This document shows positions 46,007 to 56,314 of a stretch of DNA of 64,000 bases, piece by piece. The notes beneath the pieces were generated by a model, which made no database searches, had not been told where the DNA came from, and worked only from the letters and a program-made list of their open reading frames with translations. Numbering within the stretch: the first letter of the stretch is position 1; each line of letters opens with the position of its first letter. The position numbers were made by a program, and so were the translations under genes. The stretch is from Altererythrobacter sp. BO-6 (GTDB lineage Bacteria > Pseudomonadota > Alphaproteobacteria > Sphingomonadales > Sphingomonadaceae). The DNA lies in the NCBI RefSeq assembly GCF_011047315.1, contig NZ_CP049259.1, positions 1 through 64,000 on the forward strand, given 5' to 3'.

Positions 46007-47533
46007 CTAGTCGCTGGGACCTACCCGCCGCACATTCAGGATCTTCACCGGCTGGCTGAGCATTTGGCCCTTCAGGAAACCTTCGCCCTTGTTCGGGTCG
46101 CGCGGGGTGGCGTGGATCGCGTGGACCACATCCATGCCATCGATGACATAGCCGAACACGGCGAAGCCCGGTCGCCGCTCCGGATCGGGGGAATCCGGCA
46201 CTGCGTCGAGCCCGCGCTGGTCGCGGATCATGATCGAGAAATCACCCGTCGCCGTGCCCGGCTCGAACCGGGCCATCGACAGCGCGCCATCGGTGTGGCT
46301 GAGCCCGGTTTCATTGGTCGGCTCATGCGCGATCGGCGGCAGGATCCGATCGGGGTAATTCTGCGTGCCGCATTGCAGGAAGCCGCTCGGCTGCGGCCCG
46401 CCACTGACATGCATCGCACGGTAGCAGGCCGATCCGTCGAACCGATCCTGATCGATATAGCGCAGGAAATTGGCGGCGGTGATCGGCGCCCGCTCGGTTT
46501 CCAGGGCGACGGTGATGTCACCCATGGTCGTTTCCAGCACCACATTGACCGTCTCGAACACCTTGGCGGCAACCCCCGGCGTGGCGGCGGCGCGCGGGCT
46601 GACTTCAAACTTCATCAGCAGGGTGCGCTGGCTGCTGGAAAAATTGTTGTCCGAAACGAGGTAGAGATAGGTACGCCCGCCTGACTCGCGGACGGCCAGC
46701 CCTTCGAAATTGTCGACGCTGAGCGGTGCGGTCCAACTGGCGAGCGTCTCGCGCTTGCCATCGGGCGCAATCGCCACGATCCCGGTGGCGACGCCCTGTT
46801 CGCGCGAATAGCTGCGGAAGAGGACGTAGCACACGCCGTTGCTGGCACAGTCGGCGTCGGTCGGTGCGCCGCCGCGGGCGTCGAGCGGCGCGGGGGCAGC
46901 GATGTCGAGCGAGGTCGTGCCCGAACCGCTATGGCGCAGGCAATTCTGCTCTGCCGCAGCGGCCCATTCGCCGCACATCAGGAAGCCGTCAGCGGTAACC
47001 GCCAGCGTTTCCAGCCCGCCGTTCGCCTTTGCCCCGCCAATCAGCGAGGCAACCGGCAGGTCGGTCGGCTCGGCAGCTCCGTCGAGCTCGGCATAGCGCC
47101 ATACCCGGTGGTCATGCTCGAAGGCGACCAGCCAGCCGCCATCGGCGCTGCGGGCGATCGCTTCGGCGTCGGCGGCCTGCTTGCCCTTCATCCGCTTGCC
47201 ATCCGTACCGAGCAGCGGCCCGGCTTCCATTGCGACAAGATCGACCAGCCGGTCACCCAGTTCATCGGGCGTCATCACCAGCCAGCGGCCATCGTCCAGC
47301 ACCGCGTAAAGCTGTCCTTCCAGCCACTCGAGCCCGGAAATCCCGCCAATGCCGGCGTCGCCCGGTTCGATCACCAGCCCGCCGCGATAGGACAATTCGC
47401 CGATGCTCTCGTTGCTTTCGTCCTGCGGATCGAGCGGGATCGGCAGGGTCAGCGGATGGATCGAGTCGCCAGCTGACGACGCAGTCGCCAGCAGGGCCGC
47501 CAGCGCGGCGGTGAGGGCACATTTCCATGTCAT
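46007..47533 (-). CDS. Esterase-like (phytase-type) propeller fused to cyclophilin
   Basis: 508 residues from the ATG at 47533 (MTWKCALTAALAALLATASSA is a signal peptide). Residues about 35-320 form an esterase-like activity of phytase (PF13449-type) domain: GISGLEWLEGQLYAVLDDG, DAEAIARS, NGGLETLAV and NFEGLAVRE. Residues about 328-508 are a cyclophilin-type peptidyl-prolyl isomerase: VVLETTMGDITVALETERAP, TAANFLRYID, FGYVIDGMDVV. The frame is continuous through the join. Secreted cyclophilins help envelope protein folding; the propeller could supply substrate binding. This combination is unusual as far as I know. Confidence 0.85.
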   Translation of the reverse strand: MTWKCALTAALAALLATASSAGDSIHPLTLPIPLDPQDESNESIGELSYRGGLVIEPGDAGIGGISGLEWLEGQLYAVLDDGRWLVMTPDELGDRLVDLVAMEAGPLLGTDGKRMKGKQAADAEAIARSADGGWLVAFEHDHRVWRYAELDGAAEPTDLPVASLIGGAKANGGLETLAVTADGFLMCGEWAAAAEQNCLRHSGSGTTSLDIAAPAPLDARGGAPTDADCASNGVCYVLFRSYSREQGVATGIVAIAPDGKRETLASWTAPLSVDNFEGLAVRESGGRTYLYLVSDNNFSSSQRTLLMKFEVSPRAAATPGVAAKVFETVNVVLETTMGDITVALETERAPITAANFLRYIDQDRFDGSACYRAMHVSGGPQPSGFLQCGTQNYPDRILPPIAHEPTNETGLSHTDGALSMARFEPGTATGDFSIMIRDQRGLDAVPDSPDPERRPGFAVFGYVIDGMDVVHAIHATPRDPNKGEGFLKGQMLSQPVKILNVRRVGPSD

Positions 47534-47603
47534 TTGTCCATGGTGATATGTCGTTGGCAGAGAAGCAAGGGGTATGAACAACCATTCATCCGCGCTTCAG
47601 GTT

Positions 47604-47634
47604 TACAGACGTAGTCGAAATGACTACAGGTGTA
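47604..47634. promoter_or_regulatory. Dyad operator upstream of the BlaI-type gene
   Basis: TACAGACGTAGTC and GACTACAGGTGTA are reverse complements at 10 of 13 positions around GAAAT. TACA at one end and TGTA at the other is the core of BlaI/MecI/CopY operators. It lies 47 bases before the repressor GTG and 71 bases from the divergent gene start, so both could be controlled. Confidence 0.6.
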
Positions 47635-47680
47635 ATCAATAACATGCCGGGCTTTGGCCGGGCATCGCTTGGAGGGACTT

Positions 47681-48070
47681 GTGGCAGATAGCGACGAAGC
47701 GAGGTCAGAACGCATCAGCGAGGCTGAGCATGCCGTGATGGAGGCCTTGTGGGCCAAAAGCCCGCAAAGCGCCGCCGATGTTTGCGAAAAGGTATGCCGC
47801 GAACGTGGCTGGAGCCTGGCCACAGTCAAGACACTGCTGGGCCGGCTGGTCCAGAAGCAGGCCATCGCCGCCACGCCTGACGGGCGCCGGTTCCTCTATA
47901 GCCCGCTGATCGAGCGGGCCGACTATGTCGGCGGTGAGAGCCGCCGGCTGGTCGATCGCCTGTTCGGCGGCAAGGCTGCTTCGCTGGTCGCCCATCTGGC
48001 CGAGCAGGAAGCGCTGACCGATGACGATCTTGCCGAAATCGAGGCCCTCTTGAAGGAGCTGCGGCAATGA
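47681..48070 (+). CDS. blaI: BlaI/MecI family transcriptional repressor
   Basis: 129 residues from the GTG at 47681, preceded by GGAGG; a longer in-frame extension overlaps the likely promoter. Winged helix: ISEAEHAVMEALWAKSPQSAADV, GWSLATVKTLLGRLVQK and RRFLYSPLI, followed by the C-terminal dimerisation helices. Such repressors are cleaved or displaced when their partner membrane protease senses beta-lactams or cell-wall damage. Its stop overlaps the M56 gene (ATGA). Confidence 0.9.
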   Translation: MADSDEARSERISEAEHAVMEALWAKSPQSAADVCEKVCRERGWSLATVKTLLGRLVQKQAIAATPDGRRFLYSPLIERADYVGGESRRLVDRLFGGKAASLVAHLAEQEALTDDDLAEIEALLKELRQ

Positions 48071-49701
48071 CGGACTGGTTGCTCGATACGCTGATCTGGA
48101 CTGCCGCGCTGATCGCGCTGGTCCTGGTTCTTCGCCGCCCGGTGGCGCGCTGGTTCGGCCCCCAGGCGGCCTATGCGCTGTGGGCCCTGCCATTGCTGCG
48201 ACTGGCGCTGCCGCCGCTGCAACTGCCATCGTGGATGGCACCGGAAAAAGCCGCCCCGCTGCCCGAAGCTGGCGCTGACATGATGGTGGTGCTGGTGGAG
48301 CCAGCTGCCGCTGCACCGATGAGCGACGCGGCAGAGCCGCTGATCTCGGCCTTGCTGTTCGATATTGCGATCGCCCTTTGGCTGCTGGGTGCGGCGGTTT
48401 TCCTGGTCCAGCGGTTCCGCGCCTATCGCCAGATGCGCATGGCCATGCTGGCCGGATCGCGCGAAGTTGGCCGCGCGGGCAGGGTGCGCCTGGTCGAAAC
48501 CCCGGCGACCAGCGCGCCCCTTGCCTTCGGTGTGATCGACAAGGTTGTCGCCTTGCCCGTGGGCTTCCTGGCGGCGTGGGATCGCGAGGCGCGTGACCTC
48601 GCGCTGGCGCATGAGCTGGCCCACCATCGCGGGCACGACTTGCTGATCAACATGGCAGTGCAACCGCTGTTCGCGCTGCACTGGTTCAACCCGCTCGGCC
48701 ACCTTGGCTGGATGGCGTTGCGGCGCGACCAGGAGGCGGCCTGCGACGCCCGCGTCGTCGCGGCGGCATCGCCTGAAGTTCGCGCCACTTACGCCCGTGT
48801 CATCGCCAGTTTCGCTGCCGGCCCCAGTGTGGCGCTCGCCGCCCCGATGGCCTGCCCGGTGCTGGGCGAAAAATCGATAATCCATCGTTTGAGGAGCATA
48901 ACAATGAACAATCCCTCCCGTCGTCAACAGTGGTTGGGCCGTGGCCTTATGGCAGGCGCGCTGGTCGCCCTGCCGCTTACGGCCACCATCAGCTATGCCG
49001 ATGCACCGCCAGAGGTGCCCGCTCCGCCAGCACCGCCAGCACCGCCAGCAGCCCCGGGGGCTCCGCCGGCACCTGCCGCGCCCGAAGCGCCGGCGGCACC
49101 AGCTGCGCCCGATGCAGACTTCGCCTGGGGGGAAGATGTTCAGGTGAACACGTCCGATGACGGCAAGATTCGCACCGTCGTGCTGCGCAAGACGCGCGAG
49201 GGAGAGCCTGGACCGGGCGAAAAGCACGAGACCCGCGTCGTGTGGATTGGCGACAAGCAGGGGCAACTATCCGCTGAAGAAAAGGCGGAAATGGAACGCG
49301 AAATCCGCGCGGCGATGGAGGAATCGCGCCGCGAAGCGGATGTAGCTCGCCGCGAAGCCGATCGGGAAATGCGCCTTGCACGCAGGGAAGCCGACCGTGA
49401 AATGGCGCAGGCGCGCCGCGAAATCCGGCTCGCCTTCAAGGACATGGAGTCGGCCCGGGGCGAAATGGTCCAGCTTGATTTCGACTGCGATGGTGCGCTT
49501 GAAGTCAGCGAGGACAAGGGCGCAAAAGGTCCGCGCAAGGTTGTGCTCTGCAAGAGCGATGTGATGACCAGCGCATTGGCCGGGCTCAAGGCCGCTCGTG
49601 AGGCCATCGCCAAGGATGGCAGCATGTCGGACGAAATCCGCGCCGAAGTGCTGCGCTCGCTCGACGAGGAAATCCGCAACTGGAAGAACGACGCCAAGTA
49701 A
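48067..49701 (+). CDS. BlaR1/M56 family membrane metallopeptidase with coiled-coil output
   Basis: 544 residues. N-terminal membrane helices (about 5-22, 36-52, 92-114), then a cytoplasmic M56 zinc domain with HELAHH (182-187) and DQEAACD (221-227) carrying the third ligand, then a fourth helix (about 294-311). After it comes a Pro/Ala-rich linker (about 314-350), an acidic section and a highly charged coiled coil with near-repeats of RREADREM (about 402-460), ending in a small domain with two cysteines. There is no penicillin-binding sensor domain, so the signal is not obviously a beta-lactam. Coupled to the BlaI gene. A strong terminator follows. Confidence 0.87.
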   Translation: MTDWLLDTLIWTAALIALVLVLRRPVARWFGPQAAYALWALPLLRLALPPLQLPSWMAPEKAAPLPEAGADMMVVLVEPAAAAPMSDAAEPLISALLFDIAIALWLLGAAVFLVQRFRAYRQMRMAMLAGSREVGRAGRVRLVETPATSAPLAFGVIDKVVALPVGFLAAWDREARDLALAHELAHHRGHDLLINMAVQPLFALHWFNPLGHLGWMALRRDQEAACDARVVAAASPEVRATYARVIASFAAGPSVALAAPMACPVLGEKSIIHRLRSITMNNPSRRQQWLGRGLMAGALVALPLTATISYADAPPEVPAPPAPPAPPAAPGAPPAPAAPEAPAAPAAPDADFAWGEDVQVNTSDDGKIRTVVLRKTREGEPGPGEKHETRVVWIGDKQGQLSAEEKAEMEREIRAAMEESRREADVARREADREMRLARREADREMAQARREIRLAFKDMESARGEMVQLDFDCDGALEVSEDKGAKGPRKVVLCKSDVMTSALAGLKAAREAIAKDGSMSDEIRAEVLRSLDEEIRNWKNDAK

Positions 49702-49722
49702 GCTTGAACCTCAGATACTCAT

Positions 49723-49763
49723 AAGGCTGGCGACCGGAGCTCAGGCGGTTTGCCAGCCTTTTT
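49723..49763 (+). terminator. Factor-independent terminator after the M56 gene
   Basis: AAGGCTGGC pairs perfectly with GCCAGCCTT, which runs into TTTTT. It lies 21 bases past the M56 stop and 13 bases before the end of the opposing zinc-peptidase gene. Confidence 0.85.
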
Positions 49764-49776
49764 AGCGCGTGCCCGA

Positions 49777-50640
49777 TTATCGGAAATACCGGTCACACAC
49801 CGCGTCATTGCCGCTTTCGAGGCCTGAACGCAGCGCGTCCATGCGCTGCTGGCTGGTGCCGTGGGTAAAGCCTTCTGGGTTGATCCGCTGGCCGGCCTTG
49901 CGCTGCAGGGTGTCGTCGCCGATCGAGCTGGCCGCGCGCATCCCCTCTTCAAGATCGCCGGGCTCGATCAGCCTGCGGTTCTTGCCTGCCCATACCCCGG
50001 CATAGCAATCCGCCTGCAGTTCCATCCGCACTTGCAGGTCGTTGGCTGAGCGCGGGTTCTGCTGCTGCGCGCTGCGCACCTGGTCCGCCAGCCCGGTCAG
50101 GTTCTGGATGTGGTGGCCGTATTCATGCGCGATGACATAGAGCCGCGCAAAATCGCCGCGTTCGCCCGCCATCTGCGCCAGCTGGTCGTAAAAGCTCGTG
50201 TCGATGTAAATGCCCTGGTCGGCCGGGCAGTAAAACGGGCCGGCGGCCGAACTCGCGCTTCCGCAGCCCTGGGTGTTCACTGCGCCGCTATAGAGCGTGA
50301 GGACCGGATCCTTGAACGCCAGCCCGGCGCGCTGGAATTCGGGCGCCCAGGTTTCGTTGAGCGATTGCAGCGCGTTGCAGGCCTCCATCGCATAGGGGCC
50401 TTGCGAGCAGACCTGGTCTTCGCTTGCGCCGGACTGGTCGGCCGGGGCCGCGCCACCCTGCTGCGCGCCCTGGATCGTGCCGATGGTCTGCATCGGGTCT
50501 GCACCAAATACGAAATAGGCGATCGCCGCCAGGATCAGCGTGCCGATCCCAATCCCGCCGCCGCGCCCGCCGGGAAAGCCGCGTCCACCGCCGCCGGAAC
50601 GGACCCGGATATTGTCGGTATCGTATTTGCGCAGCTTCAT
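49777..50640 (-). CDS. ypfJ: Neutral zinc metallopeptidase (YpfJ family)
   Basis: 287 residues. Short cytoplasmic Arg/Gly-rich start (MKLRKYDTDNIRVRSGGGGR), one membrane helix (about 30-47), then a periplasmic zinc peptidase domain of the PF04228 family. Seen: FYCPADQGIYIDTSFYDQL, the zinc motif VIAHEYGHHIQNLTG, and MELQADCYAGVWA with the third ligand. Length and order match YpfJ. Divergent from the 3-hydroxybutyrate dehydrogenase gene. Confidence 0.92.
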   Translation of the reverse strand: MKLRKYDTDNIRVRSGGGGRGFPGGRGGGIGIGTLILAAIAYFVFGADPMQTIGTIQGAQQGGAAPADQSGASEDQVCSQGPYAMEACNALQSLNETWAPEFQRAGLAFKDPVLTLYSGAVNTQGCGSASSAAGPFYCPADQGIYIDTSFYDQLAQMAGERGDFARLYVIAHEYGHHIQNLTGLADQVRSAQQQNPRSANDLQVRMELQADCYAGVWAGKNRRLIEPGDLEEGMRAASSIGDDTLQRKAGQRINPEGFTHGTSQQRMDALRSGLESGNDAVCDRYFR

Positions 50641-50744
50641 CGAATCGCTCCTCCCGTGTCGCGTGCAGCCATGTTAACGCTGGACAGTCACGCAGGTCAC
50701 GGCAAAAGCTGCTGGTCGATCGTCTACGCAACAGGGAAAATGCG

Positions 50745-51500
50745 ATGTTCCTCAAGGGAAAACGTGCGCTGGTAACCGGATCCACCTCGGGGATTGGCCT
50801 GGCGATTGTCCGTGCGTTGAGGGCTGAAGGGGCAGAAGTGATCCTCAACGGCTTTGGCGATGCAGAAGCCATTGCCGCATTATGCGAGGAGCTGGGCGCG
50901 GTGCATTCCGCCGCCAATCTGCTCGATGTCGCCGAAATCGAAGCGATGATGGCAGAAGCGGGCGATATCGATATCCTCGTCAACAATGCCGGGATGCAGC
51001 ATGTCTCCCCGGTCGAGGATTTCCCGATCGACAAATGGAACGCGATCATCGGGCTGAACCTGACCGCGGCATTCCACACCACGCGCCTGGCGGTGCCGGG
51101 CATGAAGGCGAAGGGGTGGGGGCGGATCATCAATACTGCCAGCGCCCATTCGAAGACCGCCTCTCCCTTCAAAAGCGCCTATAACGCCAGCAAGCACGGG
51201 ATTGACGGCTTCACCAAGACGATCGCGCTGGAACTGGCGCAAACCGGCGTCACCGCCAATTGCATCAGCCCGGGCTATGTCTGGACTCCGCTGATCGAGG
51301 GGCAGATCCCCGACACGATGAAAGCGCGCGGCCTGACTCGCGAGCAGGTGATCAACGATGTCCTGCTGGCGAAGCAGCCGACCAAGAAGTTCGTCCAGCC
51401 CGACGAGGTGGGCGCGTTGGCGGTATTCCTGTGCCGCGAGGAAGCGGGCAATGTTACCGGCGCGAACTGGAGCATCGACGGGGGCTGGACCGCCGAATGA
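50745..51500 (+). CDS. bdhA: 3-hydroxybutyrate dehydrogenase
   Basis: NAD-dependent SDR that oxidises D-3-hydroxybutyrate to acetoacetate, the step after PHB breakdown. 251 residues from the ATG at 50745. Seen: ALVTGSTSGIGLAIVRAL, NNAGMQHVSPVEDFP, the BDH-specific ASAHSKTASPFKSAYNASKH (catalytic Ser, Tyr, Lys), and CISPGYVWTPLIEGQIPD with the LLAKQPTKKF loop. It complements phaC and phaZ elsewhere in the window. The stop overlaps the M28 peptidase ATG. Confidence 0.93.
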   Translation: MFLKGKRALVTGSTSGIGLAIVRALRAEGAEVILNGFGDAEAIAALCEELGAVHSAANLLDVAEIEAMMAEAGDIDILVNNAGMQHVSPVEDFPIDKWNAIIGLNLTAAFHTTRLAVPGMKAKGWGRIINTASAHSKTASPFKSAYNASKHGIDGFTKTIALELAQTGVTANCISPGYVWTPLIEGQIPDTMKARGLTREQVINDVLLAKQPTKKFVQPDEVGALAVFLCREEAGNVTGANWSIDGGWTAE

Positions 51501-52996
51501 ACGGGCAGGGGGCACTCGGGGCAGCAAAGCGGCTCTGCGCGCTGGCCCTTGCCTTTGCGCTGGCCGCTTGCGCCAGCACCACCACCACCGGCATCCGCAT
51601 CAAGGAGCGCGATTTCCAGGCGCTTGAGCGGGCCATGGCCAGCCATATCGATGTCCTCGCGAGCGAGGAATTCGCCGGTCGTCGTCCGGGCACCGATGGC
51701 GAACGCAAGACGCTGGATTACATGCGCGGCGAGATGGAGCGGGCAGGGCTGGTTTCCGGAACCAACGATCCCGCGCATCCCTGGTTCGCTCCGGTCAAAC
51801 TGGCCAGCGTGACCGGTGGCAGCAGCGAGATCGAGTTCGTGAAGGGGCGCCGCAAGGTCAAGCTCGATCCGGCGCAGGCCGCTGCCTTTACCGATCGCCG
51901 CCGCGGGCTGCTTGAAGGCGGCGAACTGCTGTTTGTCGGGTTCGAGGGCGAGCGGGTGCCAGACGACATGATCCGCGGGCGCGTGGTGGTCATGCTCAGT
52001 GAGCCGGGTATCAGCCCCGGCCGCCGCGCCCAGTTGAGGCGGGCGGAGCCTGCCGCTGTGCTGACTGTCGTGGGCGATGCGGCGACGATCGCGGAATTGC
52101 GTGATTCGCGGTCGCGCGAACGGCTGGTGCTGGAAGAGGATGGGCCAGACGGGCTGGACCTGTTCGTTACCGATGAAGCGATGAGCGCGGCCCTGGGCGA
52201 AAAGGCCTGGCTGGCGCTGCTTGAAGAGGCGGTTGAGGGGCAGGCGGGTGAAGGATTTACGCCGCGCGTCCTTGATCAGCGGATCAATATCGATGCCCGG
52301 TCGAACCGCCGCGAAGTGCCCTCGCACAATTTCATTGCGCGCTTGCCGGGGACAGACAGCAGTGCCGGGGCGATCCTGCTGCTGGCGCATTGGGACCATT
52401 TCGGCACTTGCGGGCCCGAGGATGCGGCAGACCGGCTGTGCAATGGCGCAGTCGACAACGCCAGCGGGATCGCGCTGATGATGGAGCTGGCCAAGCGGTT
52501 GAAACGCGGCAAGCCGCTGGTGCGCGATGTCTATGTGCTGGGCACGACGGCGGAGGAATGGGGACTGCTGGGCGCGCGCGCCTTTGCCGAGGAACCGCCT
52601 ATCCCGCTCGAAAGCTTCGTCGCGGCGTTCAATTTCGATACCGTTGCGATCGGTCCGCGCGGCAGCCCGGTGGGCTTCATCGGGCAGGGGATGACCCCGC
52701 TCGATCCCTTTGTGTTGCAGGCGATCGCTGACGCCAAGCGCGAAGTCGCACCCAGCGAGCTGACCGAACCCTTCCTCCAGCGGCAGGACGGCTGGGCACT
52801 GCTGCAGCGCGATGTTCCGGCGATCCTGCTGTCCAACGCTTTCGGCGATGCGGCGCGGTTCGAGGCTTTCCTTGAAGGCGACTATCACCAGGCGTCGGAC
52901 GAACCGGGCGAGATCGAGCTGGGCGGATCCGTTGACGACCTGCTGTTGCATGAGCTGCTGATCCGTCGGCTCGCCGACCCGAAGGTTTATCCTTGA
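51497..52996 (+). CDS. M28 family peptidase, lipoprotein
   Basis: 499 residues. Signal peptide with lipobox LAACA (about residue 24). A PA-type insert (about 130-230) separates the start from the M28 catalytic domain: AHWDHFGTCG (His and Asp), NGAVDNASGIALMMEL (bridging Asp), TAEEWGLLGARAF (Glu-Glu), FNFDTVAIG and a C-terminal DYHQASDEP with the last His. Probably an aminopeptidase held in the outer membrane or periplasm. Translationally coupled to bdhA by a 4-base overlap, which is an unrelated pairing. Confidence 0.9.
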   Translation: MNGQGALGAAKRLCALALAFALAACASTTTTGIRIKERDFQALERAMASHIDVLASEEFAGRRPGTDGERKTLDYMRGEMERAGLVSGTNDPAHPWFAPVKLASVTGGSSEIEFVKGRRKVKLDPAQAAAFTDRRRGLLEGGELLFVGFEGERVPDDMIRGRVVVMLSEPGISPGRRAQLRRAEPAAVLTVVGDAATIAELRDSRSRERLVLEEDGPDGLDLFVTDEAMSAALGEKAWLALLEEAVEGQAGEGFTPRVLDQRINIDARSNRREVPSHNFIARLPGTDSSAGAILLLAHWDHFGTCGPEDAADRLCNGAVDNASGIALMMELAKRLKRGKPLVRDVYVLGTTAEEWGLLGARAFAEEPPIPLESFVAAFNFDTVAIGPRGSPVGFIGQGMTPLDPFVLQAIADAKREVAPSELTEPFLQRQDGWALLQRDVPAILLSNAFGDAARFEAFLEGDYHQASDEPGEIELGGSVDDLLLHELLIRRLADPKVYP

Positions 52997-54574
<1,578 letters not shown>

Positions 54575-54577
54575 CTC

Positions 54578-55759
54578 ATGACCCCCGCTGCGCGGGTGCA
54601 AGCCGCGATCGAGCTGCTCGATGCGATTATCGATGCCGCCAAGCGCGAAGGTGCCCCGGCTGACCGGCTGATCGCCGACTGGGCGCGCAGCAATCGCTAT
54701 GCCGGATCGAAGGACCGGCGCGCGGTTCGCGAACTGGTCTATTCCGCGATCCGGGCATGCGGACCGGTGCCGGAAAGCGGGCGAGCGGCGATGCTCCTGC
54801 TTGCGAAAGCCGATCCCGCGCTGGAGGCTTGTTTCGATGGCTCGCAATATGGACCAGCAACGATCCGGGATGGCGAGCCGGTTGGGACTGCCGGTGTCGC
54901 GCCCGAGTGGCTTGTCGAAAGGCTGGGCGCGGCGGGCCTGAGCGACAGCGAGATGCTTGCTTTGCTGGACCGGGCGCCGCTCGATATCCGGGTCAATACG
55001 CTGAAGGCCGATCGCGCGACGATCGAACTGCCGGAGCAGGGCGAATCGCTCGCTGCGCCGCAAGGGCTGCGCTTCGAGAGCGGGACGCTGGTGGAACAAT
55101 GGCAGGAGTACTCGCAAGGCCTGATCGAAGTGCAGGATCACGGCAGCCAGATCATTTGCGGAGCACTTGGCGCGAAGCCCGGCGAAACCGTTATCGATCT
55201 GTGCGCCGGGGCAGGGGGCAAGACACTCGCGCTCGCGGCGGCGATGGAGAATCAGGGCCGCCTCATTGCCTGCGATATCGACCGGAACCGGTTGTCCAAG
55301 CTGGCGCCGCGCGCCGAACGGGCCGGGGCCGGCGTGATCGAGACCATGCTGCTCGATCCCGGCCGGGAGCTTGACGCTTTGGCCGAATTGCGCGGGCAGG
55401 CCGACCTGGTGCTGGTCGATGCGCCCTGTTCGGGCACCGGCACCTGGCGCCGCAAGCCCGAGGCTAAATGGCGGCTCACTCCCGAGCGTTTGCAGCGCTT
55501 TGCCGCCGTACAGGACGGGCTGCTCGACATTGCCGCTGCGCTGGTGCGGCCGGGCGGGCGGATCGGCTTCGTCACTTGCTCGCTGCTCGATGAAGAGGGG
55601 AAAGACCGCGCAGATGCGTTCCTGGCCCGCCACGCAGGCTGGCATGCGCTGGAACAGGCGCTGCCTTTGGGCCGCCAACATGGTGAAGGAATTCGCCTGA
55701 CACCGTATCATGACGGCACGGACGGCTTTTTTGTCGCCATGCTGGGTTCAGCATGTTAG
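54578..55759 (+). CDS. RsmB-type 16S rRNA (cytosine-C5) methyltransferase
   Basis: 393 residues. N-terminal NusB-like helical domain (about 1-140), then a SAM-dependent RNA m5C methyltransferase domain: IDLCAGAGGKTLALAA (SAM loop), ACDIDRNRL, DAPCSGTGTWRRKPE (motif IV with Pro-Cys) and FVTCSLLDEEG (motif VI Thr-Cys, the catalytic cysteine). Best described as RsmB/Sun-like; the precise target base is not proven. It follows guaB by 3 bases. Confidence 0.9.
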   Translation: MTPAARVQAAIELLDAIIDAAKREGAPADRLIADWARSNRYAGSKDRRAVRELVYSAIRACGPVPESGRAAMLLLAKADPALEACFDGSQYGPATIRDGEPVGTAGVAPEWLVERLGAAGLSDSEMLALLDRAPLDIRVNTLKADRATIELPEQGESLAAPQGLRFESGTLVEQWQEYSQGLIEVQDHGSQIICGALGAKPGETVIDLCAGAGGKTLALAAAMENQGRLIACDIDRNRLSKLAPRAERAGAGVIETMLLDPGRELDALAELRGQADLVLVDAPCSGTGTWRRKPEAKWRLTPERLQRFAAVQDGLLDIAAALVRPGGRIGFVTCSLLDEEGKDRADAFLARHAGWHALEQALPLGRQHGEGIRLTPYHDGTDGFFVAMLGSAC

Positions 55760-55818
55760 CCATATCGATTATGGCTGAAACTTCAGTCTTGAGGCCCGTT
55801 GCCCTAAAGGAGCTGATC

Positions 55819-56310
55819 ATGCGTTTTGCGCCTGCTGCCGCCGCCTTGTCTCTAGCCCTCGCTGTCACTGCGAGCGTTGGCATTGCCGGTGACCGGGTGC
55901 CCGATCCGCGTGCTGCCGCCATGGTGGAACAAGGCCGCGCCCAGTTGGCCGAGGGTAACGCGCAGGCTGCGATCGATTCGTTCGAGGCTGCGCTGGCGAT
56001 CGACCCGGGCCATACCCCGGTGTTCCTTGATCTGGCCCAGGCCGCGCGCGCCCAGCAATTGCAGGGCAAGGCGATCCGCTATTACCGCGAAGCCTTGGCG
56101 CGCGATCCGGGCAATCTCGCCGCAATTTCGGGCGAGGGCGAGGCGCTGGTGGAAAAGGGCGCAGTGGAAAAGGCCAAGAAGAACCTCGCCCAGCTGGAAA
56201 GCATGTGCGGCGCAAGCTGCCCCGAAACGGTCGAGCTGGCGGCAACAATCCGGCTCGGCACGCAGCCGCGCATGGCGTCCAGCGAAGCCGACAAAGCCGC
56301 CGCCAACTAA
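55819..56310 (+). CDS. Secreted TPR-repeat protein
   Basis: 163 residues from the ATG at 55819, which has AAAGGAG upstream. Signal peptide about 1-23. Two to three TPR units: AAAMVEQGRAQLAEGNAQAA, FEAALAIDPGHTPVFLDLAQ, YYREALARDPGNLAAISGEG. Two cysteines (CGASC, about 134-138) near the C-terminus. Probably a periplasmic protein-interaction scaffold; partner unknown. Confidence 0.85.
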   Translation: MRFAPAAAALSLALAVTASVGIAGDRVPDPRAAAMVEQGRAQLAEGNAQAAIDSFEAALAIDPGHTPVFLDLAQAARAQQLQGKAIRYYREALARDPGNLAAISGEGEALVEKGAVEKAKKNLAQLESMCGASCPETVELAATIRLGTQPRMASSEADKAAAN

Positions 56311-56314
56311 ACCT

